64,000 nt of DNA from Cladocopium goreaui (Eukaryota > Sar > Dinophyceae > Suessiales > Symbiodiniaceae), in contig CAMXCT020000377.1 of assembly GCA_947184155.2 (NCBI GenBank), positions 179,001 to 243,000 of the forward strand. The letters are read 5' to 3'. Under the pieces are notes generated by a model. That model was not told where the DNA came from. It made no database searches and saw only the letters and a list, made by a program, of their open reading frames with translations. Made by a program: the position numbers and the translations under genes. Positions 49,966 to 60,300 of this stretch are shown here, piece after piece (position 1 is the first letter of the stretch; each line of letters starts with the position of its first letter).

Positions 49966-51639
49966 TAGTAAGGGACTCATCTGACATAACAACGTAGAGA
50001 AAGTCTGCTAATTCCAACTCTAGAACAAGTTCCCCTCGCTGCAGTGCTGCCTAGTCCACAGCATCGACCGGCTACACTGCACCCCTCCAAGCAGCCATGA
50101 GGGTAGCCAAGTCAGAGACAGACAGCCATTCAGGTTAAGAAACCTTCCAAAAAGGGGAAGTGGGTACAGGGATTCCTCAGGTGGGCGACTCACAGCTCAG
50201 CTCGCGGCTCTCCGAGCATCCTTCGTATCACACAAGAAAACCAGAAACATGCAAACACGAGAGAAGGAAAACAGGGATATGACATGAGGGCCTACCAGTC
50301 ATCGGCCTGCGCATCCATGCTTATAGAAGAGAGATGGCGGTAGAGCACGGCAGATGGACAGAGTGGATCTTTTCCGTGGAAAGAAGATGCTGACATGGTC
50401 ATACACTGCAGTTATGGAAATTTGACACCCTGTGGGAGCACCCTTTGGGTAAGGGTGAAGCGACATGTCATTCATCATTGGTTGTATAGGTTGTGCACAG
50501 AAGATACGTGGAAGGCTACTACAAGAGTTCATCGCGTCATGGAAGATTGGTAGAGAACACTCTACTCATTGCGGAAGGAATCTTGTATGTGACCATCCTG
50601 TATCACAATATTCTATTGGCCTTCGGACTTATCATTTCTGACATCAGGATGATGTCATTGATCAGTGTTGACCAGTGATTGTGGTATATTGATCAGTTCT
50701 GCATCTTATTCTGGATTCGACTTGAGTCTGGTACAGCTTATTGCTTGAACTGAAGGTACCTACATTGGTTTGACATTGAGACTACTTCTTGTGTCCACGA
50801 CACTCCTGGACACTGAACATTGTGGAGTTCATTCTCTCCAAATGATGAGAACACAGCTAGAAACTCTTGGAGAAGAGTTTAAGCTAGCTGGAAATACCTG
50901 ATGGAGAGAACATATTATACTTTGAATTTGGACTATGAGATGCTTTGGTATTGTGAAGACAATGGCCATATTTGGGCATCTTATTTGTCTGAGAGTTTTG
51001 TGATGAGATGTTTCGGTATTGTGAGGACAATACCTACATCATCGTCATCGTGACCTATGGATCATACACTTGATCTTATGGTGTGCATTTTATCGTTCCT
51101 GAGACGACTTTGGTTGTCTCTATGAGAACGACATCGTTTTGAGAAGACTTTGGTCTACATTATGGATTGGCTATTACAGTGGTCGAAAGACTTCAGCGAT
51201 ACAACTGTATTTGGCTGACCTACATTGACAATGTCGAACAGAACATTCTATTCTACATTGAGGTTAGAAGCTGTGAGATGCTATCTCTATGTGGAAGACT
51301 GATTTGGAGAAAGAACTTTGTGTTCTGACTATGTTTTGTATCCAGAAGAAGGTAGTACAGATACCTTGTGTGAATCACTTCGTTCTTGAGAAGTTAGTCA
51401 GCTTGTGACTATTGAGCTGGTTATTCACGTTTAGATGAGAACCAGTTTGTTTTGAGAACTTTTGGAAGTGTTTCGATGATTTTGAATTCACCTAGTGAAA
51501 ATTGAGTTTTGTAGACTTCTAGCAGCTGGAATAGTTTCAACAAACCTTTATTTGAAGAACTTGAGGTTTGTTAACTGGAAACCTGGAATCGAATTTACCA
51601 GTTGAGACATCGGCTCGAAGGACTGGTGTCAGAAGTTCA
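49966..51639. other. Long stretch without a recognised gene
   Basis: No frame here has a motif I know. 50038-50058 resembles 3669-3690. From about 50600 the sequence is AT-rich, with repeated words such as GAGAAGACTTTGG, CTTTGGT and TTCTTGAGAA, and may be the body of the LTR that ends at 52002. I cannot fix that LTR's start. Confidence 0.4.
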
Positions 51640-52002
51640 TTGAATGAACAAGAGCTGCTGTGTCACATAACTTGACATAAGACAGACCGACACAGGGAAC
51701 ACATCTTCTCGTTGTGTCTCTCTCCTTTTTCTTGTTTGTTTGTTGTGTTTGTGTTTCCCCGTGACTGATCGTGTTGCGTCTGGAGCGAAAAGAAGGAGCT
51801 TGACGTCAGCATGTGGGAGTCGAGGGTGAAACAATCCTTTTGACATGGTATTGCTTTAGTGTAATTAGGTTTTGGGAATTTACGCTCTGCGCTTGTGTTT
51901 GGTGTGCGTGGTTGACGTACGCGTCCGCCTGCGTAGTTCTGTAGGAATTTTGGATGAAGCGTTGGATTTGACCGCAGATCTGTGCACGGCGCTTTTTCTA
52001 CA
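51640..52002 (+). repeat. 3' part of a fourth copia-type LTR (start uncertain)
   Basis: The sequence ends in CA and is followed directly by the same 12-base primer site used by the three copia elements. No second LTR and no gag follow, so I take it as the remnant of an element cut down to LTR and leader. Confidence 0.5.
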
Positions 52003-52014
52003 TGGTAGCGGAGC
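52003..52014 (+). other. Primer binding site of the fourth copia-type element
   Basis: TGGTAGCGGAGC, as in the three complete elements. Confidence 0.6.
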
Positions 52015-52334
52015 TCTACGGAGCTACCCACACCATCCTCCGCTGACCCTTGTTGCAGTGTACTAAGGACGCCACCTAAGGTGAAGCTGAGATCGTTTGT
52101 ATTGAGCTCCTGAATCTTCTGCAGGGATTTGTGTTGAGCTTGTACTAAGGTTCTGAAGTGATCACTAGGTTGGTATACTGCGGTTGTAAAGTCAAGGGCA
52201 TCGAAGAGCTTGAGTATTCTTGATTTAGATGATGTGTGTTTTGTTTCACTTTTTGGCATGTTGGCTGTGAGGTCATTGGTTGAAGGTGACTTGTCAATTG
52301 ATTGCCGGAGATGACATGTTTTGGAATGCTTAGG

Positions 52335-52518
52335 ATATCTCGACAGGCTGAGGTTGGGAGTAAGTCCTGGAGACACAAGTGAGGTGTTTGGACAGTGAAG
52401 ACTCCGACAACTTGCCTGGAGATGAGCATTGAGAATATCTCGATAGGCTGAGGTTGGGAGTAGGTCCTGGAGACACAAGTGGAGTGTTTGGACAGTAGAG
52501 ACTCCGACAACTGGCCTA
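52335..52518 (+). repeat. Two-copy 100-bp tandem repeat
   Basis: ATATCTCGA-AGGCTGAGGTTGGGAGTA starts at 52335 and 52435. Minus-strand frames through it are repetitive and probably not genes. Confidence 0.8.
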
Positions 52519-52651
52519 GAAGTCTTTGAAAGTAAAAGTTGAGAAACCACTGGAGTGTGAGTGGAACCGAGGCGTTTGAGCTCAAGAAAAGTATCGCCAT
52601 ACCATCTGTACTAAGAATGGACAACCGTCGAACCGACCATTACGTGAAGCA

Positions 52652-52906
52652 ATGGAGGAGCGTTACATTGGTTGGATTATCGGTTTAGAGAGGGTGACCA
52701 GCGTCTGGAGACTGATACAGACTCTGATTGTTCTCATGGAATGGGTTTTGCCGTTGCTTGAAGATGTTCGTCTGAATGCGAACCAGCGAGACATCATGGC
52801 AATGTTCCGTGATCATCTCAGAGAGTTGGAAACCGAAATGCAGAGACAGATTTGTGAGATGCGTGAGCATATCTTAGGCAGATATCACAGGTCATTGCAA
52901 GGTTGA
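52652..52906 (+). CDS. Small hypothetical ORF, amphipathic helices
   Basis: 84 codons from an ATG. Residues about 8-36 are hydrophobic with Trp (WIIGLERVTSVWRLIQTL, VLMEWVLPLLEDV). The rest is charged and helix-like (FRDHLRELETEMQRQI). It could be the start of a gag or an accessory frame of the fourth copia-type element, which is truncated here by YR-1. No family is recognised. Confidence 0.3.
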   Translation: MEERYIGWIIGLERVTSVWRLIQTLIVLMEWVLPLLEDVRLNANQRDIMAMFRDHLRELETEMQRQICEMREHILGRYHRSLQG

Positions 52907-52998
52907 AATACCTGTGGCCCATTTATTACACCATTGCTGTGTGATAGATTTGGCAGATGTAGGCGATAGGGTGTTCCTGGCAGTAGTGGTAAGCGTGG

Positions 52999-53461
52999 AA
53001 GCTGAACCTCTTTGAAAAAGATGGTTGCCTTATTGGATAGCTACCTTGTAATTTGTTTGCACATGGTAATGTGCAAACTTGTACAACGCCCGTGTGCGCT
53101 CTCACTCCTCCGCGTGGGTTTTGCGTGTTGCGTCCCGCGTTCTCCACGCGTGTTTTTACTGTAGTGTTTTATGTTTGGGGTAGCTCTTGCCAGTGTTGTA
53201 AAACAACCTCGGTGAAACCTTGTTGCAAACTCCAACAGTTGTGTGTCTTGTCATTTCACTTGACTGTTTAATGTTTTTATTCATTGTGAATTTTCCTGAT
53301 CCTGTTTTTCACTTTCAGTTGTGAAATCTTAAATCTGAATTTCAACTGATGTCAGTCTCAGTTGTTCTCTCTGTGGATCATCTTAATTCATTTCACGTCC
53401 GTGACTTTCCATTCAAGGTGTGGGTGGGAGGGTCCTCAATTTTTAGCGAGGAAACAAAACA
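52999..53461 (+). repeat. YR-1 split direct repeat A1
   Basis: 463 bp, matching 60843-61305 with about two differences (near 53199 and 53283). The YR frame opens inside it. Confidence 0.92.
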
Positions 53462-55508
53462 GCTGTGGGGTTGTGGCCATGGTTTTTCGATGATCGGCTC
53501 TTTCGGATTCATTTTGGTTGCTTTGGTGTTCATACTTTGGCATACATTCCCGGCCGAATACTCGAGCCATTGTCGATGGTCTGAACCTCTGTCACGACCT
53601 ACAGTGATGTCTTCAGAGAATTTTGATTTTCAACGTATTTGGTCAGAATGTCCAGCTGCCAGCACAGTTCAGATGCCATGGGAAAGACCTTTTTGGAAAT
53701 CATTTTTTGAGGGTTCAGTTTTGCCACAGCGTCGTGAATGGAAGGCCACCATTCCCCCTGCTTTCGTTCAGTGTGCCCTGGACGTCGAGCCTCAACCTGC
53801 GAAGAAGGCCAAAACAGTTCAACCAGTGTCATGGCATCATGTTGTCAAATCCAGTGCAGACGTTTCATGGCAAGACAAACGTGAGGCTGATTTTCAGGTA
53901 TCGCTTAGAAGATGGCTTGATGTGTTGATAGGGCTTCCAAGTTCCATCACAGTGGTGGAGCAACTTGAACAGTGCAGTTCCACGACAGGGCAACTGCGCA
54001 TGCTAAGGGACATCCTTGGCAAGAAGAGCCCTGCAACAATGCGGAAAAGGGTCAATTCTTTCCTTCGTTTTGTGCACTTTTTGGAAACAAATGCAATCAT
54101 TTTTCCTGGATCTGAAAGTGATTTTTACAACTTCCTTGACGGAGAACGAGTGGCTGGAGCCCCGGCGTCTCGGAGTCAGAGTGTCATTCAAGCGATGCTT
54201 TTTGCACAACATGTCATAGGCATTCCACAGTTGGAACCGTTGACGTCTTCAAGGAGATGCCTTGGGATTTCAAACTTTCATGCAGGTGGCCCCAAACGAC
54301 AGGCAGACCCTTTCAGATTGAAGGACTTGTTGGCTTTTCATGCAGTCTTGATGGATTCAGAGCAGGATCTCTGGAACAGGCTAATGGCAGGCATGATATT
54401 GCTGGCAGTTTACAGTCGAAGTAGGTGGTCAGACCTCCAGCAGGCTGAGTCGTGTCTTCTTGATGCTGATGACTATGGTGTGCTTTCATACATTGAACTA
54501 CGCATCTCAGACCATAAGACCAAGTTTGCTGCGGCTTTCAAAAATTGTTTTCTGCATGCATGTGCCCCGGCATTGGGAGTCTCAGACGACCCATGGATTG
54601 AGGAATGGGTAAGTGTGCGCAAGGCCATAGGCATTGACTTCGAGAAAGGTCACCCTACAATGCCAGCACCACAAGCAGATGGCAAGCCTGGCACTCGGCC
54701 CTTGAGTAGTGAAGAGATGAAACATTGGACGCATCTTTTGCTGAATGACATGCAGATCGATTTCAGTGACAGAAGAATCACATCACATAGTTGCAAGTGC
54801 ACGTTGTTGTCCTGGGTATCCAAACGAGGGTTGCCATGGGAAGACCGCATGATCTTGGGTGGTCACACCATGGCATTCAAATCTGCACTGGTTTACAGCA
54901 GAGACAGTCTTGGCAGACCGCTGCGAATGCTGGAGCGGTTACTTATGGAGGTGCGATGCCATGCATTTGTTCCTGACGCCAACAGAAGTGGTCGTTTTCC
55001 TGGCAGAAGAGTGAGCTTTGATGATTTCAGTGGTTTTGATGAAATGGAGCGAGGGATTTTTGAAGATGCAATTGACAGCATTGGCGTCCCTGACAACTCG
55101 AGCGTTGAGAAAGGCCTGGGGCCCGGTGCAACTGCTGACAAAGACTCATGCAAAGTGGAAACAGATTCCACCTCTTGGGTCGAACTGTCAGACAATCCTG
55201 TGGTGGACTTGGTGTCCAGCTCCGACTCTGACCGCAGCTCGGTGCACACCACCTCTTCGAGCAGCGATGAGGAGGGCGCGCAACACAGTGGAGCCAGAAG
55301 GCCTGTTAGGCCACCAAGTGTGCCCAAGACGCTGAAGTTGGTGCAGCACAGGAAATGGAAGACCTTGCATTTGATGGAGATGCAGAATGAGCGCATACTT
55401 TTGTGTGGACGGCTTGCGGAGGAAGAACGTTACACCCGCATTCATGAGTCCAGGTTTGACACTCCCTGTTGCCACCCGTGTTGGAGACGTATGGAAGAAT
55501 ATAGGTAG
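53349..55508 (+). CDS. YR-1 tyrosine recombinase
   Basis: The frame is 719 codons from the ATG at 53349. That ATG lies in A1, and the ATG at 53607 (MSSENFDF) is a likely alternative start giving 633 residues. It should cut and rejoin DNA to insert the element's circular intermediate. An N-terminal helical DNA-binding part (about residues 180-300) precedes the catalytic domain. Visible catalytic residues, numbered from 53349, are Arg 359 in AVYSRSRWSDL, His 480 and Lys 483 in HSCK (Lys in place of the usual Arg), His 506 in LGGH, and Tyr 516 in VYSRD. A Lys-rich strand (SDHKTKF) lies between. A Ser-rich acidic linker leads to a C-terminal tail with CGR-x6-Y ... C-x2-C, also kept in YR-2. Confidence 0.9.
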   Translation: MSVSVVLSVDHLNSFHVRDFPFKVWVGGSSIFSEETKQLWGCGHGFSMIGSFGFILVALVFILWHTFPAEYSSHCRWSEPLSRPTVMSSENFDFQRIWSECPAASTVQMPWERPFWKSFFEGSVLPQRREWKATIPPAFVQCALDVEPQPAKKAKTVQPVSWHHVVKSSADVSWQDKREADFQVSLRRWLDVLIGLPSSITVVEQLEQCSSTTGQLRMLRDILGKKSPATMRKRVNSFLRFVHFLETNAIIFPGSESDFYNFLDGERVAGAPASRSQSVIQAMLFAQHVIGIPQLEPLTSSRRCLGISNFHAGGPKRQADPFRLKDLLAFHAVLMDSEQDLWNRLMAGMILLAVYSRSRWSDLQQAESCLLDADDYGVLSYIELRISDHKTKFAAAFKNCFLHACAPALGVSDDPWIEEWVSVRKAIGIDFEKGHPTMPAPQADGKPGTRPLSSEEMKHWTHLLLNDMQIDFSDRRITSHSCKCTLLSWVSKRGLPWEDRMILGGHTMAFKSALVYSRDSLGRPLRMLERLLMEVRCHAFVPDANRSGRFPGRRVSFDDFSGFDEMERGIFEDAIDSIGVPDNSSVEKGLGPGATADKDSCKVETDSTSWVELSDNPVVDLVSSSDSDRSSVHTTSSSSDEEGAQHSGARRPVRPPSVPKTLKLVQHRKWKTLHLMEMQNERILLCGRLAEEERYTRIHESRFDTPCCHPCWRRMEEYR

Positions 55509-56163
55509 ATGTGCTGACCCCAAAAGCTGCCAAAAATGAGCGCAGTCTTGAGCGCAGCCAAACATGTGGCTTTTCCAGGGAATTCATGCAGATGCATCCC
55601 ATGATCAAATGAGAATCCATTGCATGTCATGTAATGCTCAATCAACAGTGTTTTTCTCGGTACGGTAGTGCCTGTTTTTTCTCCTTTGCTGATGGGACTT
55701 CATGTTGCACACATCCCATCAAACGGCAAACGTGACAAACGGACAGCCTGAGCCAGTTGTCATTTGATCACATCATGTCAATGATTTGAAACCCATGCCG
55801 CATTGATCTTTTTACAGTGGCCAGTGCCACCATGCACGACTCATTTGGCCAATCGTCTTTCGTGGCATGATCGGCTTGAGCTGGTGTCCGCCAAACTCAG
55901 AATGCAAGCATCAATGAACGAAGTTTTTCATCCCAAAGATTTTTTCCAGGTCGCATGAGTTTTAATTTTTGGACAGTCGATTTTTTTTTGACAGGTTGGC
56001 CCGTTTTCCTGTAAATAGCGGGAGCATAATTTCAGATCGCTTCATCAGTTGCATTCCTCGGAAATTCTATGAGTTTGATTTGACAGGACGTGCAAGACAT
56101 CAAAACTTTTATTTCAGTTTATTTCTCAGCCGGTTAGTGCCGAAGTGGCCCGATTCGTCAGCG
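55509..56163 (+). other. YR-1 spacer between recombinase and gag
   Basis: 655 bp. The gag frame is open from 55969, but comparison with YR-2 favours the ATG at 56164, so this is probably leader sequence. No other gene is seen. Confidence 0.5.
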
Positions 56164-57342
56164 ATGTCACTCATAGATTCGGAAGCGGCATTCGAGAAAA
56201 GATGCCACGAGTTGTTGGATGGCTTGTATGATTTGATGACAAATTTACAGATCAATACTTTCTCTGCCCTGGCCTTCGCAGTGGGTACTCCTCAACAGGA
56301 TGTTGCTGACCAGGAGATGCAGCGCTTCTGTAACAGAGTGGTCATGGGGCCAGCCTCTCTGGCCGAAGTTTCAGTGATCAAGCGATTGCACTTCGAGTCG
56401 CAAACATTGGTCATGGCAGACGTCAGACGCCAGGCCGTCACTGGAGACACTACTGAGCCATCGAAGTCACTGCCGTTCATCGAAAAGCGGAGACGGCTCG
56501 AAGCGCAGCAGCTGCGCATTACAGGATTGTCCCACATGCACGAGCAGAAGGCGAGCCACGCCCTCATTGACTTGTGCTTCCACATTGTGGAGACGGGAGC
56601 ATTGGTATATGTGGCTCCATCAAGGTGCACAACACGTGATGCCGAGATTCAGAATGAGGCCAAGAACAAGCAAAAGCAGCTGTTGACGCTGGAACAGGGG
56701 TCCATCAAAACCGTCTCAAGTGATGGACTCAGCACAGTTGACATTGGCACTGAAATGAAATTGATGTACGCGCTGCAGCGGCGTGGACTGGCGTTTGATC
56801 TGGTGGGGCTCATGTCTTGGGACGCCCACATGGAGTGGGTCAACCGCCTGTTTAGGGCCATGATGCATGAAGCTCCAGCAAACTTCAATGCAGTCAACTT
56901 GCAGCAGCTTGTCAAGGCCGACCAGGAGATGTTTACGCTGATAGCATCAGAGTACGATGGCCCGCTGAAAGCTCAGGCAATCAATGGAGGCCCTCCCTTG
57001 GACGCTCAGGTGCGAATGTACATGAATGACCCAAGGATCACAATGCACTTGGTGGCAACTCCCAGGGTCGAGAAACGAGCTGCACCACCTAGCAGCCCCG
57101 GCGCTCCAAGGCAGCCTCCAACCAAGAGACCAAGACAAGATGCGAAGCCTACAGCTCAGGTCCCATCAGAGCTCCAAGGGCTTCACAGCAAGACGGCCGA
57201 CAACAAGCCGTTGTGTTGGAACTACAATCTGCCCAAGAACTGTAGCAATGCCACAAAGAAAGGTCGTTGTCGCTTCGGCTACCACTTATGTATGAAGTGC
57301 CTGAAGCCAGGGCATGGAGCCCACAAGTGCCACTCAGCTTGA
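56164..57342 (+). CDS. YR-1 gag-like protein with CCCH zinc motif
   Basis: 393 codons from ATG 56164 (MSLIDSEAAFEKR), chosen because YR-2 gag starts with the similar MSFADILPVFRDR. The body is mostly helical. Near the C-terminus a Pro/Lys/Arg linker precedes CWNYNLPKNCSN ... GRCRFGYHLC, which resembles a CCCH zinc finger, and an overlapping knuckle CMKCLKPGHGAHKC (C-x2-C-x4-H-x4-C). These suit RNA binding and packaging. It ends at TGA 57340-57342, after which the same frame stays open into the MT/RT region. Confidence 0.85.
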   Translation: MSLIDSEAAFEKRCHELLDGLYDLMTNLQINTFSALAFAVGTPQQDVADQEMQRFCNRVVMGPASLAEVSVIKRLHFESQTLVMADVRRQAVTGDTTEPSKSLPFIEKRRRLEAQQLRITGLSHMHEQKASHALIDLCFHIVETGALVYVAPSRCTTRDAEIQNEAKNKQKQLLTLEQGSIKTVSSDGLSTVDIGTEMKLMYALQRRGLAFDLVGLMSWDAHMEWVNRLFRAMMHEAPANFNAVNLQQLVKADQEMFTLIASEYDGPLKAQAINGGPPLDAQVRMYMNDPRITMHLVATPRVEKRAAPPSSPGAPRQPPTKRPRQDAKPTAQVPSELQGLHSKTADNKPLCWNYNLPKNCSNATKKGRCRFGYHLCMKCLKPGHGAHKCHSA

Positions 57343-57345
57343 CTA
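57340..57345 (+). promoter_or_regulatory. Probable UGA-CUA stop-codon read-through site (YR-1)
   Basis: Gag and the downstream polyprotein are in the same frame, separated only by TGA followed by CTA. The downstream frame has no ATG until 58018, beyond the MT-like motifs. Read-through would make a gag-pol fusion at low level, as retroelements need. Confidence 0.7.
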
Positions 57346-60300
57346 CTTAGTCAGCCTCCTGCGAGCCCATCTGTCAGTGATACAGGCAAACCTGTGGACA
57401 CCAATGCACCGAAGCGTGCAAGCTTGGAAGAGGGGCCCAGCAGCTTGGCTACAGCAGTGACCGAGGGGTCATGCGCTGGTGTTACAAATTCGCGTTGCAT
57501 TGTGCTTGAGATTTTTGCAGGAAGCTGCAGACTATCAAAGGCTTGTCGGGGACTGGGGCTTGAAGCAGTTGCAGTGGACCACACAAGTCAAAGGTCAGAA
57601 AATTTTCCAATTTTTCAGGCTGATCTCACGAATGATGAAGACGTGAGACGCGTCATTGAGTACATCGATGTGGAGGCTGGCAATTTCCTCCACGCGCATT
57701 TTGCGCCAGCATGCGGCACAGCATCTCGGGCGCGTGGGCGCCCAATACCTGGAGAGGATCCCTCGAAAGGACCACAACCTTTGAGGTCGGAGGCATATCC
57801 GAATGGCCTACCTGATTTGCCACCCAGTCAACAGGAGCGCGTTGACAAAGCAAACAAATGCTATGCAGCCACAGCCATCCTGGTGCGGCATCTCATTGCG
57901 TTGGGGGTGTCCGTGAGCATCGAAAACCCCAAGAACTCTTTCTTCTGGCTTTGCACTCCCATCAAGGAGCTATTAGAGGATTTCCAATGTTTGCATTTTT
58001 CATATTTTGATCATTGCATGCATGGTGGCAAAAGGGACAAGCGCACAGCCTGGTGGAGCTGGAACCCTCGTCGGCCGTCCGATGATTTGTTTTCTTCTTT
58101 GCAACTGGATTGCAACAAGTCGCATGCTCACGCCCCTTGGAGACCATACAAGGATGCAAAGGGGCAAACCATTTTTCCCACTGCTGAAGAGGCTGCATAT
58201 CCACAGTTGCTTTGCGATCGAATTGCATCCATTTTGAAATCGGAAGCGGAATCTTTTGGATTTGTTTTCTTTGATGATTTGCACGGACAGCTGAAGGAGG
58301 TTCATAATGCAGCAGCCAGGCAACTGTTCACCACTCAACCTCGTGGACAAAAGTTGCGACCACTTGTTTCAGAATACGGTTACTATGTGCCCCTTCTTGC
58401 CAAGGTGGATGACGAAAATTCTATTTCGAAATTTTTGACAGAGCTTCCCAAAGGAGCCAAAGTTTGTCATCGTAAAGTTTTTCCGGGGGGTGTGCTCAGA
58501 GATGGCATTTTGAAGAAGCACGCTGACGTGCGTTTTTCAGACAGCTGGTCGGAGCAAGAACCTTGCGAGCTTTTACACTTTGGGGTTCCCAGGGAACCCG
58601 CAGATTTTCTCAAGGAGGCCGTTGAAAAAGGCCACCCCAGGGACATTATAGCCCAAGTACCACCCATGGTCAGGCCTGCACTGGAAAGCCTGATCAGGGG
58701 AAATTTGGCTGAACGTTTTCAGAAGCGCGCAAATTTCATGAAGAGGTGGTTGCGCAGGTCCTTGGAGTTGCATGAGGAGGAAAAAGCTCTTCATGAAGGG
58801 TTGCCCGACCACCTCAAGAAGATACTTGGGGGCAAACGACTTCTTCTTTGGAAAGAGATCCTTTTGGATCTGGGATACCCAGATGCTTCAGTTGTTGATG
58901 ACATGGTTTCTGGTTTTGCGTTGACAGGTTGGGCTCCGACCACTGGAATTTTTCGGCCAGACGTGCGGAAGCCCTCCTTGAGTGTCCAGCAGCTCGTAAA
59001 CATGTCCCCTGGTTTGAACGCTTCAGTTTTGCAATCCATTTCGCGAGCAGAGCCTGGCGAACATGATCAATTTGTTTGGGACGAAACCCTGGGTGAAGTC
59101 TCTAAAGGATGGCTTGGCGAAAGTGATGAGTTTGGCGAATGTTTTATCGCCCGGAGATTTCCTGTCCCCCAGAAATCAAAGATACGACTGGTCGACGATT
59201 TTTCAGTCGCCGGGGTGAATGCAGCATTTGGCTTGCGTGAAAAACTGAAGGTCCAAGCGGTGGATGAGTTGTGCGCCTATTTGGCGTCCATGCTTGACGA
59301 CACCTCAAAGGCAGACATGCCGGGCCTTGTGGGTCGAACATACGACCTCCGGTCGGCGTACAAACAATTCGGTACAGATCCCTGGCATGCTGAGCGCTTG
59401 AGGATTGCAGTTAAAAAACCAGCTGGCGGCTACGGAGTCTTCAGCGCCCTTGCACTGCCGTTTGGGGCTTCTGGATCAGTGGTTCATTTTTTGAGAATTT
59501 CGGCCAGTCTGACTTTCATCGGCGTCACCGCCCTGTTGCTGGCTTGGACGAGTTTTTTCGACGATTTCACATGTATTTGCTGCTCTGAAGAGGAGAAGAA
59601 TGTGTCCTTTTACATCGAGAGCCTTTTTCGTTTGCTTGGAGTGGATTTTGCAGACTCGGGCGACAAAGCCGTGCCCTTCACCCAAAGGTTCAAGACACTT
59701 GGAGTTCTTTTCGATGTGTCAAGCTTGCAAGGTGGAAGTTTCACTTTGGAACACACTGAAAGTCGAAGACACGAGCTCGTAGAGACCCTTCAGGATCTTA
59801 TCCAGCGGGGCGGTGCGGCGCCAAAGGAGCTAGAGAGATTGCATGGCCGCCTCATATGGTTTGGATCTTTCGTCTACGGACGCTTGCTGAACAGGCTTGT
59901 CAAGGAGGTCTCCAACATGGCTCGGGTTCGTGGCAAGCTGCTCACTTTCAATGAACGTTTCCTTGACGTCTTGCACCGTTTGATGGCCGCAGTACAAGAC
60001 TCGAAACCAGTGGCCATTGGTCGATCACTGTGTCATACATGGATTATCTTCACTGACGGCGCTTACGAGCCAGGTAGCAATAGGCCTGCTACGTTTGGAG
60101 CAGTACTGGTGTCGCCCAGCGGAACACCCGTTGAAATGTTTGGTGAACAGGCTCCAGCCACTCTCCTAGATGAATTTCTCCAAGAATCTCAACACCCCAT
60201 TTACGAAATGGAGGTCCTGCCCGTCGTCATGGCCTGCAAGATCTGGACCAAGTACATATCTGGTTCACCTACAGTTTTCTACTTGGATAACACTGCAGCA

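Noticed and set aside
52145-52624. Minus-strand repetitive frame with CVSRTYSQPQP-type units
   Set aside because: It is the translation of the two-copy 100-bp repeat, with no sign of a gene.
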